A stretch of DNA of 64,000 nucleotides from Diogma glabrata (lineage: Eukaryota; Arthropoda; Insecta; Diptera; Cylindrotomidae), in the NCBI GenBank assembly GCA_963693315.1, contig OY856188.1, positions 196,310,379 through 196,374,378 of the forward strand, in the 5' to 3' direction. Below the pieces are notes generated by a model that was not told the origin of the DNA, did not search any database, and saw only the letters and a list, made by a program, of their open reading frames with translations. Position 1 is the first letter of the stretch, and each line of letters opens with the position of its first letter. Shown in pieces: positions 1-11,423 of this stretch. A program made the position numbers and the translations under genes.

Positions 1-2
1 AG

Positions 3-865
3 GTATTTCAAAAGAAAAATGTTGAGATATTTGGTGATATCCAAAATGTAGAAATTTATTTTGATGATTTTATTATCGGCGGAAGAGATGAAATTGAACA
101 TGACTTTGCATTGAACAAAGTATTAGAACGAGCAAAGGGGTACGGTTTGAAATTTAATCCAGAAAAAATTCAGTTTAAGTCAGCTAAGATTATGTTTATG
201 GGACAAATAACTTCTAAGGACGAAATTTGTCCTGATAAAAAGCATGCAACGTCCTCAGAACAAGACAGATTTGTTGCGATTTTTAGGAATGACCATATAT
301 CTTAGTAAGTTTTTTCCAAATCTATCAAAAGAAACAGCGCACTTAAGATTATTGACAAGTGATAAAATTGAATGGGTTTGGACAGATGATCATGAAACAG
401 AGTTCAATCGTTTAAAATCTTTGATATCATCGCATATCCAATATTAAAAATATTCGATGAAAATCAAAACGTTATAATTCAAACGGACGCTTCAAAAGAT
501 GGATTGGGTTGTGGATTATTACAAAGTGATCATGTAGTATCGTACGCATCCAGGACCCTTAACCGGTCGAAAAGAAGTATGCTCAAATAGAAAAAGAAAT
601 GTTAGCAATTGTATTTGCCTTTGAAAAGTTTCATGAGTTTGTCTATGGTCAGAAAGTTGTTGTCCATTCGGATCATAAACCCCTAGTATCAATCGTAAAA
701 AAGGATTTAGATGAGGTGTCAGCAAGATTACAATGCATTTTATATAAAGTTTTAAAGTACTCGTTTGAGGTAGTATATGTGCCTGTAAGTAAGTTATTTG
801 TCACTGATACCCTTTCAAGTGCGTTCGTTTCTGATTGTCCACTTATTGATCCAGAAATGTCGTAA
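3..865 (+). pseudogene. Ty3/gypsy pol fragment: reverse transcriptase to RNase H
   Basis: This is decayed retrotransposon pol, cut by the left edge of the window. The first frame reads through the catalytic palm motif YFDD at 57-68, followed by IIGGRDEIEHD and GYGLKFNPEKIQF, the usual end of a Ty3/gypsy reverse transcriptase. Frame then shifts near 240-300 into the connection region (FLGMTIYLSKFFPNLS), and again into an RNase H part at 599-865 containing HSDHKPLVSI and, near the end, a degraded DTLS motif. At least two frameshifts and stops make it non-functional. The order RT to RNase H to integrase, continued in the next feature, identifies Ty3/gypsy rather than Copia or a LINE. Protease and gag lie outside the window. 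Confidence 0.88.
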
Positions 866-1019
866 AACATTCATAATTTGTCTAATTTCGTTCCAATGCT
901 GGACGCAAGTAAATTTGAATTTGAACTCATGTCAAAGCTGATGCTATTCTTAATACAATAAAAATTTACGTTATAAGTGCCCTCAAGTCCTCATTACCCT
1001 CAGTACCTTCAGTCAAACT

Positions 1020-1724
1020 TGCTGAAAAAGGTGTTACAATATGTAAAAGAATATTAAAAATAAAGTTTGATGAAGGCAAACCAAGTGAAGTAGATAGTGC
1101 TCTATTAGAATATAGAAATACACCTCTTTCGTCGTTAGGATACACGCCGGCAGAAATTATGTTAGGTAGAAATCTCAAAACGAAAAATCCAGTTTCAGTT
1201 CAACTATTCAGCCAGTTAATATTAAATACCATTCCATATAAAAACGATAGAAGAAAAACGAAAACTACAGTCAAAATATTACGATAAATCTGCAAAAGAT
1301 ATGAAACCGTTAGAAAAACGGGAAAACAAGTTACAAAAAATAAAGTTTGGGAGTCGGCCAAAGCATTGGACAAATTCAATGATGATCTTATATTGTACAA
1401 TACCAAGGTGGTAGTGTTTATCGACGCAGTACAAAGTGTTTAAATAAAATACAAATTGCTTACAATGATAGTAGAGGTAGTGAGAATTTTGACGATGACA
1501 TAATTAAATCATCGAGTGTTAATAGTGATTTCGGAAATATTCAAGAAAACCAGAACGCATTGAGTAGTACACAAGAGAATTCAGGTATTGTTGAAAATAA
1601 TATTGGACAAGAAAATCAAAACGTTTCAAATAGTACACAAGAGAATTTAGGTTCAAGCATTCAAACAAGTCGAGGCAGGGAAAGGAGACGGCCAAAATAT
1701 TTGGATGATTGTGTAACGTCATAA
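1020..1724 (+). pseudogene. Ty3/gypsy pol fragment: integrase C-terminus and pol tail
   Basis: This continues the same decayed element. The peptide LLEYRNTPLSSLGYTPAEIM is the typical distal part of a gypsy integrase. It is followed by a basic stretch and an Asn/Gln-rich tail ending RRRPKYLDDCVTS and stop at 1722-1724, the usual C-terminus of this pol family. Only about 150 bases separate the RNase H end from this piece, so the zinc finger and catalytic core of integrase have been deleted. Several frameshifts lie between 1200 and 1440. It is a dead copy. Confidence 0.85.
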
Positions 1725-2006
1725 AACAGATGTATGTTTTCAAAATTTTAAAATTCCTAATTTATTGTTATTATGACATAATTGTAGTCAATAATTTAAA
1801 ATTTTTGCCGTAATCATTTAAATAACAAAGAGCTCATTTTACAACATAATTTGGTTTACACTCATTTAGTTGCATACATTTATTTCGAATGTTGTCAAGT
1901 TGGCGAATGTTGTTTGGAAGATTTGTTTTATTCATTTATTGTTTAAAAGAAAAGTTATTAATTGAAGTTATATTATACAAAATCAAAACTTTCTTATTTT
2001 ATTATT

Positions 2007-2225
2007 AAGGGGGGAGGGGGGATCTAATGTTATTGAATTATATTAAAAGCAACCAGTGACCAAATAACTGAGCATTCGGGATTATTATTATTTGTTCAAT
2101 TTTAAAGATGGCAACACCAAAAATATTGTTTTTGTAAAATTAGAAAAAGAAATAGTTCATTGAAATTATTATAAAAGACAAGATGAAATATGATAACCAA
2201 AACAGAAATTAATAAAATACAGTTA
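2007..2225 (+). repeat. Polypurine tract and probable 3' LTR remnant
   Basis: A 16-base purine run (AAGGGGGGAGGGGGGA, 2007-2022) lies about 280 bases after the pol stop, where a gypsy element keeps its plus-strand primer. TGTTATTG at 2029 is a plausible LTR start. A TATAAAA-like box near 2167 and AATAAAATA near 2210 fit an LTR. No CA-ending terminus or target duplication is visible before repeat A begins, so the LTR is taken as truncated. The interval 1725-2006 holds nothing recognisable. Confidence 0.5.
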
Positions 2226-2665
2226 ATGGTACTTCGGTCTGAAAGACCTAAGTATTACATTCAAGAGCTAAAAGTGAAATTCTTACCCCCACTTTTTTGG
2301 CAGTTCTCGACGTTTTAGGACCTACTGATTCTAAAAAAGCAAAAAAAAATGTATATCTGTCTGCCGGTCGGCCGTCCGGCCGTCACAACTAGGGTTTCTC
2401 ATTTCCCGTAGAAATTCAAATCCCGGGAAGCCGGGACAAAAAATGTCAAATTCCCGGGATCCCGGGAAATCCCGGGAAACGCTAAAACTAGATTTTTCAA
2501 ATTAGGTGGTAGAAAAATGTGTAAAATTAAAACAGCACAAAAAATGCGCTATTGATTTTTAAATTTCCATTATTTTTCATTAGAAAAACTTCAAAAATTA
2601 AATATAAAAGAATACATAAAAACAAATCAAAAATAAATTCATAATACTAATTTTTAAACAATTTT

Positions 2666-2790
2666 TCAAAAAATTAGGTTGTCAATGGCGCCATCTCTCA
2701 ATTTTGTCCGAATTTTCGTGACGAAATGTCCTGCCGCAGGAAAAGCTCTTTCCGATTCAATAGATGTCGGTGGGATAGTCATTAGTGCAT
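2666..2790 (-). pseudogene. hAT transposase C-terminal remnant
   Basis: On the minus strand the frame ending in TGA at 2668-2666 reads IPPTSIESERAF, then AAGHFVTKIRTKL and IDNLIF. This is the conserved C-terminal dimerisation motif of hAT transposases, where the usual form has SxxSERxFS and L(S)xxxxxxLxFL. It lies inside the 8-bp-duplication element just described and supports the hAT assignment. Upstream coding sequence on this strand appears lost or replaced by the LINE insertion. Only the last 40 or so residues are recognisable. Confidence 0.75.
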
Positions 2791-2929
2791 TGCATAATCT
2801 AAATTATTTGTACTCTGCTTAGTTGCTTCAAAAATTACCAATTTTTCGTGATGTTTTTAACGTCATATGATACATTTTCTGTGAAACAAACAAACCAAAA
2901 TCACAATAACAACGGTACTTCTCAGCACC

Positions 2930-4135
2930 ATAAGACAAAAAATATTGGACCCTCAGTCCGTATTTTGCAATTGAACATTGAAAGCATTAGCAAGTCAAAA
3001 ACTGAACGTTATTAAAGTTATTATTTCGATATCAACGTTGTAATTCTGGCAGAAAACGCATGCAACAGATGAAGATCAACTTACCTCTAGAGGAAAAATT
3101 GTTGTAATTGTAAACTAATTAGTGCTATTTACCATCAAACATATGGATCTGGCACGTATATTAAGTCAGAAATCATGAATTGCACCTATTTACTGACACC
3201 AGACGGACAATATACATCTTATTGTTGTTGATATATCGATCACGAAGATTGTTAACGTAAATAAGCCACTAAATACAGCGTGGCCAGCTGATACTCTACC
3301 ATTATTTCACCACCCAGCAATATAGGTTGGTGACTTTAATGGCCATCACAATCAGTGATCCTACTCAAATAACAATCCCAATGGCATACAACTAACTGAC
3401 GGGACCAATCGACAACATGTTTCTGGTATATGATACGAAAGACATGAAAACCTTTAGATCTGCTAGATGGCCAAGCTATTACAATCCCGACCTCTGTTTT
3501 TCCACAAAAAACGAACAACGTAACCCTATTGCAATATCTAGGGCTGTCCTACATGGTTTGCCACGCTCTCAACATCGCTTAGTAATTTTTGAGGTAGGTA
3601 TTCAAATCCCACACGTAAACTCTAATCCTCAACCTAGATGCAATTTTCACAAAACTGGCTGGGCTAAATATGGGTCGGAGTTGGATGCAATGATTCACTA
3701 GATCCAACCCATTCCTAAAAATTACGATAGGTTCGTAGGAACCATCATTTTAACTGCAAAGAAATGCATCCCAAGAGACTTCCGGTGAAGAATACATTCC
3801 TGGTTGGAGTAGAGAGAGCGATATATATATTATTTGAGGAGCACCTTAGTAGTAGTGAGGCAGACGTGGTTGATGACTTAATATACTCACTGGACACCGC
3901 GAGGAAACAAAAGTGGATTAACGCTGTTGAAAACATTGATTTTTCCCATTCTATTGGGGCAGCTTGGAATCTTCTTCGGAAGCCGGATGGCTCAAACTCA
4001 GTTACTCGTGCTAACAATGAAATAAATCCAGACGACATTGCAAATCACATTGTAAACATGGCTCGTTCCTCTATTAATCGCCTTCATAACAGAACCATTA
4101 AACATAAATTAAGAGAAATGAAGCGCAAGTTTTAG
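2930..4135 (+). pseudogene. Jockey-like non-LTR retrotransposon fragment (endonuclease region)
   Basis: Broken frames on the plus strand give RILQLNIESISKSKTE near 2960 (start of an apurinic-type endonuclease), then SARWPSYYNPDLCF, LPRSQHRLVIFEVG and GWAKYGSEL at 3417-3701. A further open stretch follows at 3764-4135. This is the endonuclease-to-linker region of a jockey-group LINE ORF2. No reverse transcriptase domain follows. It is nested within the hAT element and ends at a small hairpin (4135-4159). Stops and frameshifts make it non-coding. Confidence 0.7.
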
Positions 4136-4732
4136 GTAGATTTCTCAGAAAAATCTACCTATTTTAAGTTTTATTGGTTTTAATTTGTTGTGTTCCTATG
4201 TGTCAAAAAAAAACCACACAAAAAAACCATGACACCATATGTGTCAAAAAACATTTTCCTAAGTTTGAACGAAATTAATTACTACAGAGGGGAAAAGAAT
4301 TAAAAACTACTCGATTTTCCAGTGAGAAAATTTTTAATATCTTTGAAAAAAGTAAAAAAATATGTTAATAAAAATTAGCGGGATACCCGGGATCCCGGGG
4401 TGAAATCCCGGGAAAACGGGACGAAAATTTACCCCCGGGATCCCGGGAAAACGGGATCCCGGGATCCCGTTTGAGAAACCCTAGTCACAACCGACGAAAT
4501 CTAGAAAACAGCTGAAGGGATTTTAAAAATTTTGGTTTCTAAAAATAGGTACCCTTAATGGTACGAACCAAAAGGACGATGTGTTCGATGACTGTACCGG
4601 AAGTGTGTCAAAACAAGGAAATATGCATATGTTTGGCTTAAAAAACGTTTATTTTAAGTGATAATGAGTAGGAACAAAGAATGCGGAGGAATCTTGATGG
4701 TCGGGATTGGTATGTGAGAGCAAAAACTAGAT

Positions 4733-5095
4733 AACTGCATTATAAGTTTGTCAATAAAATGTTGTCAAGTGTGTCAAAAGAAAGATTTTTTTGATTTTTT
4801 TACCCAATTTCTTGGAAAAAATAAAATTAATTATTTGTATGACATGAAATTTTATTATTATTATAAACCATTATGGCATTATAAGTTTGTCAAAAAAATG
4901 TTGTCAAGTGTGTCAAAAGAAAGATTTTGATTTATCTTTTTATCCAATTTTTTGGAAAAAATAAAATTAATTATTTGTATGACATGAAATTTTGAATTAT
5001 GGTATTATAAGTTTGTCAAAAAAATAGTGTCAAGTGTGTCAAAAAATGATTTTTCATTTATTTTTTTAGCCAATTTTTTGGAAAAAAAATATTAG
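4733..5095 (+). repeat. Three tandem copies of a ~130-bp unit within repeat A
   Basis: The unit starts GCATTATAAGTTTGTCAA (about 4738, 4875 and, as GGTATTATAAG, 4997), continues with GTTGTCAAGTGTGTCAAA, an AT-rich spacer and TTTTTTGGAAAAAA, then TATGACATGAAATTT. The same unit occurs singly in repeat A copy 2 (about 16590) and in inverted form in copy 3 (about 54660-54860), so the triplication is specific to some copies. Confidence 0.75.
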
Positions 5096-5870
5096 CTGTT
5101 TTTATGACGTAAATGTAAATGAAAATGAAATTGGTCATGGAAATTTTTGAATATGTTATAGTTTTTGAAATATTTCTGGAATTTTGAAAAAAGTTTGTAT
5201 TTTTGATTTTGTAATAATTTTTGCAATAGTTTAAGAATTTTGGAAAAAGTTTTAATTTTTGATTTTGTTATAATTTTTGCAATATTTTTAGAATTTTGAA
5301 TAAAAAAATAGAATTTTTTATACATATTTTTAGAATTTTGAAAAAAGTTTCAATTTTTGATTTTGTAAGAATTTTTGGAATATTTTTAGAATTTTGAAAA
5401 ATTTTAAATTTTTGATTTTATTATAATTTTTGGAATTTTGAAAAGTTTCAATTTTTGATAATGTTATAATTTTTGCAATATTTTTAGAATTTTGGAAAAA
5501 GTTTGAACTTTTAAGAATTTTTGGAATATTATTGGAATTTAGAAATAGTTTAAATATTTGATTTTATTCTAATTTTTGGAATATTTTTGAAATTTTGAAA
5601 AAAGTTTTAATTTTTGATTTTGTTATAAATTTTGCAATATTTTTAGAATTTTGAAAAGAAAAAATAGAATTTTTAATATATATTTTTAGAATTTTGAAAA
5701 AAGTTTCAATATTTGATTTTGTAATAATTTTTGGAATATTTTTAGAATTTTGAAAAAAGTTTGATTTTATTTAATTTTTACAATATTTTTGGAATTTTGA
5801 AAGAAATATGAGTAGTTTGCTGATTGTATCATTTTTTTACTAAATTATGTTAATTTATTATCTATTATAA
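5096..5870 (+). repeat. AT-rich minisatellite (about 55-65-bp irregular unit)
   Basis: This stretch is built from variants of GAATTTTGAAAAAAGTTT, AATTTTTGATTTTGT, TATAATTTTTGCAATATTTT repeated more than ten times with drift. The open frames across it are low-complexity Phe/Lys/Asn artefacts and are not genes. It is the seed of the higher-order array that follows. Confidence 0.8.
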
Positions 5871-7345
5871 TTTTCCGGCAGCTTATTGATGTTTCGTGTT
5901 AGTTTTGTAATAAATTTCTAAGCAGAGATAAAAAAAATACTTGTACTTTAACAAAGAGTTATGTTTGATATACATCGCTGTCCAAAACTAAAATTTTGGA
6001 AAAAGTTTGAACTTTTAAGAATTTTTGGAATATTATTGGAATTTAGAAATAGTTTAAATATTTGATTTTATTCTAATTTTTGGAATATTTTTGAAATTTT
6101 GAAAAAAGTTTTAATTTTTGATTTTGTTATAAATTTTGCAATATTTTTAGAATTTCGAAAAGAAAAAATAGAATTTTTAATATATATTTTTAGAATTTTG
6201 AAAAAAGTTTCAATTTTTGATTTCCGGCAACTTATTGATGTTTCGTGTTAGTTTTGTAATAAATTTCTAAGCAGAGATAAAAAAAATACTTGTACTTTAA
6301 CAAAGAGTTATGTTTGATATACATCGCTGTCCAAAACTAAAATTTTGGAAAAAGTTTGAACTTTTAAGAATTTTTGGAATATTATTGGAATTTAGAAATA
6401 GTTTAAATATTTGATTTTATTCTAATTTTTGGAATATTTTTGAAATTTTGAAAAAAGTTTTAATTTTTGATTTTGTTATAAATTTTGCAATATTTTTAGA
6501 ATTTTGAAAAGAAAAAATAGAATTTTTAATATATATTTTTAGAATTTTGAAAAAAGTTTCAATATTTGATTTTGTAATAATTTTTGGAATATTTTTAGAA
6601 TTTTGAAAAAAGTTTGATTTTATTTAATTTTTACAATATTTTTGGAATTTTGAAAGAAATATGAGTAGTTTGCTGATTGTATCATTTTTTTACTAAATTA
6701 TGTTAATTTATTATCTATTATAATTTTCCGGCAGCTTATTGATGTTTCGTGTTAGTTTTGTAATAAATTTCTAAGCAGAGATAAAAAAAATACTTGTACT
6801 TTAACAAAGAGTTATGTTTGATATACATCGCTGTCCAAAACTAAAATTTTGGAAAAAGTTTGAACTTTTAAGAATTTTTGGAATATTATTGGAATTTAGA
6901 AATAGTTTAAATATTTGATTTTATTCTAATTTTTGGAATATTTTTGAAATTTTGAAAAAAGTTTTAATTTTTGATTTTGTTATAAATTTTGCAATATTTT
7001 TAGAATTTCGAAAAGAAAAAATAGAATTTTTAATATATATTTTTAGAATTTTGAAAAAAGTTTCAATTTTTGATTTTGTAATAATTTTTGGAATATTTTT
7101 AGAATTTTGAAAAAAGTTTGATTTTATTTAATTTTTACAATATTTTTGGAATTTTGAAAGAAATATCAGTAGTTTGCTGATTGTATCATCTTTTCACTAA
7201 ATTATGTTAATTTATTATCTATTATAATTTTCCGGCAACTTATTGATGTTTCGTGTTAGTTTTGTAATAAATTTCTAAGCAGAGATAAAAAAAATACTTG
7301 TACTTTAACAAAGAGTTATGTTTGATATACATCGCTGTCCAAAAC
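5871..7345 (+). repeat. Higher-order tandem array, 504-bp unit
   Basis: The landmark TTCCGGCAGCTTATTG/TTCCGGCAACTTATTG recurs with CCGGC at 5875, 6224, 6728 and 7232, spacings of 349, 504 and 504. Each unit carries the landmark, a segment ending CATCGCTGTCCAAAACT, then the AT minisatellite. The 349-bp unit is an internally deleted version. Units are nearly identical, so amplification is recent compared with the drifted flanking minisatellite. Confidence 0.9.
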
Positions 7346-7450
7346 TAAAACCATGTCCTCATAAAAGTTTTTTGCCGAAAACTATATCAAAATCCTTAAC
7401 CCAGACCGAAGACTTGATATCTCAGAGATTGAGAGTTCAGCCCCTCCATA

Positions 7451-9152
7451 TTTTAAAACTTAAATTTATTGTTCTTTTTTATCAACTTGTTATACATTCC
7501 TTACGAATGATAGAACCGCCCGCACCAAAAAGTATTATGGAAGCTATACTATACTATATATATGTCAAACTGGATGTGGACCAGCTTGTAGTTGCATGGA
7601 AGAATGGCGTGTAGTGTTCACACACTTGTAAATTTTCTTACGGAACCAATTGCAAACCATCTGGAACTACTGACGTTACGTCGGTTGAACTGGTTTACCT
7701 GGCTGAAATGATATTTGAACAAGTCGAAAGTTACTAATCAGAAGGACCCACCAATCATGCATCAGCAATTCTCGAATACGACTCAGATTACGATTTATGT
7801 CAATTATATTTATAAATTATAAGCTCACATCGTTGGATGATTAAATTCTTTTAATTGGACCTCGGGTTCATTATCAGCGACCACGAAAACCTCCGAGAGA
7901 TGATTTCCGATGCGAAATATTAATTTTTGTATATACTTGCCACTTCTTGGGGTGGTTTTGAACCTTAACTTGCTTTTGGACTTATAGAATTTAAAATCAG
8001 CGATCCCGAACACCACCGAGACACGATTTCCAAAGTGAAATTTTACATTTACAGAATTATAATCGGTGCTGTTTCACCACTTTTACAAATTTTCCTGCTT
8101 ATTAAGTGGACTAACTATATACTAAGCCGTTCGCACATTCCAAAATTTTGACACATCGTAGTAGGACGTTTAAAACCCTGCCTATTTTATAATTACTTTG
8201 AGGCTGTTAATCGAATTTATAGAAATTTATTGAAATCTTCGGGTTTGTATAAAATGCATTCGGGTTTATGTTATGTAATAGTTGGTAACCCTGAAAGATC
8301 GTCTATGACAAACAGAGCAGACAGACCGAGACCTGAGACCGATGTCATAAAATTAGCTTGGAGATAGACACTTGTTGAACCGAATAAAACAATGATATAA
8401 CCAGAGTATAATATTCATGTAAAAAAGAGTAAGAATATCAATCACCTGGCAGAAGGCGATAATAACTAAACCAAAACAGAATAGCAAGACCTAAGGCGAG
8501 ATAAAAGTGGTTGATCCCATGTGACAACTTCAACATGGTGCGGTCCTTCTATGCTCCTAAATTAAAAATAAAGCAAAAAAATCACCGCAAGCTAATCTAA
8601 CATAACTTATTTTAATGATGTAACTAATTTCTCTTTTTTATTCCAATCCAAAACCCTCTATATTCATAGCTCGATTGATTGTCGCTATATAAACAATGAG
8701 AATCACAATGAAACGTCGAAATTTTAAAACAAGTAAAATATAACCTCCCAATTTCGATATTATCGCAAACACTTATTAAACCTTATCGACCCACAGCTAC
8801 TAGTTTAAAATATACAAGTTTTCGAAATATGCAAGATTTTCTTGACGTATAAAAGCCGAAAATCACTACTTTTTTTAAATTGTATAACAGTCCGGGATGT
8901 TCTAATTAGTAATGTTGTGTTATCTATTTTAGAATAGATATCAAGGTATATAAATAATAAAATTAGTTCTCGCAGCCTCGCTTATATTAACTCAACAGAA
9001 TTATATAGAAAACATTACATCCATTACATATTTAGATTCATAAATTAACAAATTTTTACAAGCACATTTCCAAAAATAATACTATGATAAACACTTATTT
9101 GTATAATTCTGAAATATTTGATAAGATATCACAATTCAATAAAACTACTCAC
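7451..9152. other. No gene recognised; probable FA2H intron 1 DNA
   Basis: Unique-looking AT-rich sequence. No open frame beyond chance length, no RNA gene, and no copy elsewhere in the window was found. By position, 7451-9152 lies within or beyond the first intron of the minus-strand FA2H-like gene. Confidence 0.4.
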
Positions 9153-9527
9153 CTCCATACTATCATCAGTATTCTGCTCAAACTTATTTTCCTTATCATT
9201 AACACAATTGCCGTTTTTTATAGTATGTTCAATTCCGTTTCTAAAATTTACATTATTTCCATTTGCATGACCATTAACACCATTACTTATTGTATCTTTA
9301 CTAATATAATTACTTTCATTATTATTTTCCTCAATACGATATTCCTTCATTAGATACATAGCAGCATCAGAATGCGGTGGTGCATTTTTAAATCTAGTAT
9401 CAATCTCACTATTATTCAAGCCAGCTAATGTATTCAACCCGCCAGGATGTTTATGTATAAAATTCGTTAAATCAAATGTGTCACTTTGAAATTTCACCAA
9501 AAACTTTTCTGTTTTATTTTCACTCAT
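9153..9527 (-). CDS. FA2H: Fatty-acid 2-hydroxylase-like, first coding exon (cytochrome b5 domain)
   Basis: The exon runs from ATG at 9527 to a canonical donor (ATGGAG|GTGAGT) at 9153/9152. It is 125 codons and ends in phase 0. Residues 1-65 form a short cytochrome b5-like domain with the heme-binding HPGG at 27-30 (His27) and a second candidate heme ligand His52 in PPHSDAAMYLMKEY, a spacing and context typical of FA2H/Scs7 proteins. Those enzymes add a 2-hydroxyl to fatty acids at the ER membrane for sphingolipid synthesis, using the b5 domain for electron delivery. Residues 66-125 are an Asn-rich low-complexity linker. The di-iron membrane hydroxylase domain is not present to the left on this strand, so the remaining exons lie outside the window. 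Another b5-fusion protein is possible but less likely. Confidence 0.78.
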
Positions 9528-10980
9528 TTTCCTTAATAAATTTTCTATTTTATCACATAAACTATAATAAAATGTCCATAAATATTTTTAAAAAAGATCA
9601 ATAATAATAAAACTTTTTTAATTTAATTTAATTTAAATTTAAAAAAAAACTTTTTTACAATTTTTATTGGTTTGTGCAATTTTTGTACAATTTGCAGAAA
9701 CGAATAACTTTTAAATAACTAATAAGAAATAAATTGATTTTTCTTTCATTTATTTCAATAAGCTTTAACTTAAATTATTAATCAAACAATATTGGAAAAC
9801 AAAAGCTTTAAATTAAATTAAATATGTATTAAAGAAATTTTTTGTACAAAATAAGTAAAAAATTTGTTTAAAAATTATTGTTATCAAACAAAAATTCAAA
9901 TAAAAAAAAACGAACTAATAACAGAGAGAATTGAAAATGATTTAAACAAAAACTAAATAATTAACTCAATTTTATATCTCATAATTTTTACATAACGTAA
10001 TAGAAGTTAAGCAAATATCGCGATGATACAGTTAAGTATTCTAGTTCTATAAATTTAGTATAGGCTATCGATTTTTTTATTCGCTTTTTTTATTGTTGGA
10101 AGGTCTTTTCAAAAATGTAGGGGTAATTTAATATTTTATGATTCTTTATTGCTTAAGGAAAATTTTGTTTTTATTATTTATTATTTTTCGTTAAATTTAT
10201 TCGAGATATAAGTTTGAACATTTATGACAGTCAGTTATTTTAGACTACAAAATCTTCTGCTCCTCTAACATTGGCGATGTCTCACACACAGTGCTAGTAA
10301 CCCTCTGTTTTACGAATAAAAATTAAACAAAAATTAAAACGGAACCAACCAATAAGCGCGAATGAACAACGCCGCTTGAGGCCGGATGCCTAAATAAGAA
10401 CAATCATGATTATTAGGGTGGCAATCCTGTCGAAGGATTACTCTCAAATCAAGCAGAAAGTGTCTTGGTAAGGTCGAGCAGGCTCTGCAAGAGTTGAAGG
10501 CTTACGATTCCAACATCCACTTTGAATGAATCCACTTGAAACCAGAGTAGATCAAAGTAGGATTATCGAAAGCTAAGGTAGGTTGTCATTCTCTATTGCT
10601 AGAAAGTGCGCTGATATCCCACTCTCCAGAATATTAGAATCTTTCTCTTTAGGACTGCTTGGCAGAAAACTTACAAGTAAATGCTTTCTTAAACTTAAGA
10701 GTTTTTGGTAACAATACACGTGTAGTGGAAAAAATTACGGATAAAGAATGTGATTAAACTTTAAAATAAACCTAAGCTTTTAATCCAAAATAATTTTTTA
10801 GGATTTTATTCGTCAAATATTATTTAATTTCATCTCATTAAAATTATTGTACTCAATCCCATTGTTTTGTCACTGATTTAACGAGGTTCTACAAATATAA
10901 TATATAGGCTTCTGCTAAGCATGTTCTTGATAAGGTCAAATCAATTTGGCAAATACTCGTTATATGGAAAAGGGAACACG
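9528..10980. other. FA2H 5' flank and unassigned AT-rich DNA
   Basis: Immediately upstream of the FA2H start on the minus strand is very AT-rich sequence that should hold its 5' UTR and promoter; no unambiguous TATA or initiator could be picked. A higher-GC patch at about 10340-10700 resembles worn repeat DNA but matches nothing else in the window. Confidence 0.3.
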
Positions 10981-10984
10981 CATT

Positions 10985-11250
10985 GGGGGATCAATTTTTG
11001 TTGATTTGTAAATTCATTTTTAATTTTTGGTCTACGACTGTGACAACCTCGTGGAATTGTCCTTGATATTGACATAGGAGTAAACGTGAGATATCACATA
11101 CCACTGGCATAATAACAGTGAGATATCAATAGCAAATGTGATATCTTAGGGGTGCTGGCGGATGACCTATGTACATTCAACGGTAGTACCCTCAATATTA
11201 GCTGTGGAATATTCCTTGATTATGGCTCGTAATAACTTGTTATTAGTCTT
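10985..11250 (+). repeat. Repeat B, copy 1 (GTGAGATATCAC family)
   Basis: Contains GTGACAACC, then TATTGACATA, AACGTGAGATATCACATACC, CACTGGCA and a second GTGAGATATCA, followed by TCAACGGTAGTACCCTCAAT. The same ordered words recur at about 46615-46835 (plus), 31830-31980 (inverted) and, as a short piece, 43180-43210 (inverted). It is a dispersed non-coding family; GTGAGATATCAC is itself near-palindromic. Confidence 0.75.
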
Positions 11251-11423
11251 CATATAACTCTATATCTAGGATTGGATCACATGAATATGGTACTAACTGA
11301 ATTATTAGCAACCCCAATATAGTTTTTTTTCTTGTAATTTTTTTTTTAAAAATTGCTTCTTACCTCGTATATAATATTTCATTTCTCCATTCTATCATGA
11401 AGTATTAGTCAAGGATCCCACAC

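Larger units (their letters stand above)
2382..4491. mobile_element. hAT-type DNA transposon, 2390-4483, with 8-bp target duplication
   Basis: The element is bounded by TAGGGTTTCTCA at 2390 and its inverse TGAGAAACCCTA ending at 4483. It is flanked by the 8-base direct repeat GTCACAAC (2382-2389 and 4484-4491). An 8-bp duplication and a YAGGG terminus are hAT hallmarks. Removing the element restores the continuous repeat A sequence seen at 55140-55170 (inverted), which confirms the boundaries. Both ends carry palindromic blocks built from TCCCGGGATCCCGGGA (2419-2480 and 4380-4470), presumably subterminal sites. A transposase remnant and a LINE fragment lie inside. Confidence 0.88.
2226..7450 (+). 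repeat. Repeat A, copy 1 (long dispersed element with internal minisatellites)
   Basis: The left part begins ACTTCGGTCTGAAAGACCT and runs to 2389. It resumes at 4492 after an inserted hAT element, passes through tandem arrays, and ends near 7450 in a unique tail (CATCGCTGTCCAAAACT ... CCCCTCCATATTTT). The same left part recurs at 16205 (plus) and, inverted, at about 55311. The same tail recurs inverted at about 53800-53960. These three copies define one family. No coding potential is visible and no clear inverted termini were found, so the class (Helitron-like, large MITE, other) is unresolved. Confidence 0.75.

Noticed and set aside
5092..5325. Minus-strand open frame rich in Lys/Phe/Asn in the AT minisatellite
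   Set aside because: It is the translation of a short tandem repeat, with no domain and no codon-like composition.
5871..7345. Possible CRISPR-like array
   Set aside because: Units are 504 bp of AT-rich minisatellite with no short repeat/spacer pattern, in a eukaryotic genome.
7318..7614. 98-codon plus-strand frame at the end of repeat A
   Set aside because: Its first half is the dispersed repeat tail, which recurs inverted at 53800-53960 without a conserved frame; no protein domain is visible.
9084..9353. 89-codon plus-strand frame rich in Ile/Thr
   Set aside because: It is the antisense shadow of the FA2H exon linker and intron start.
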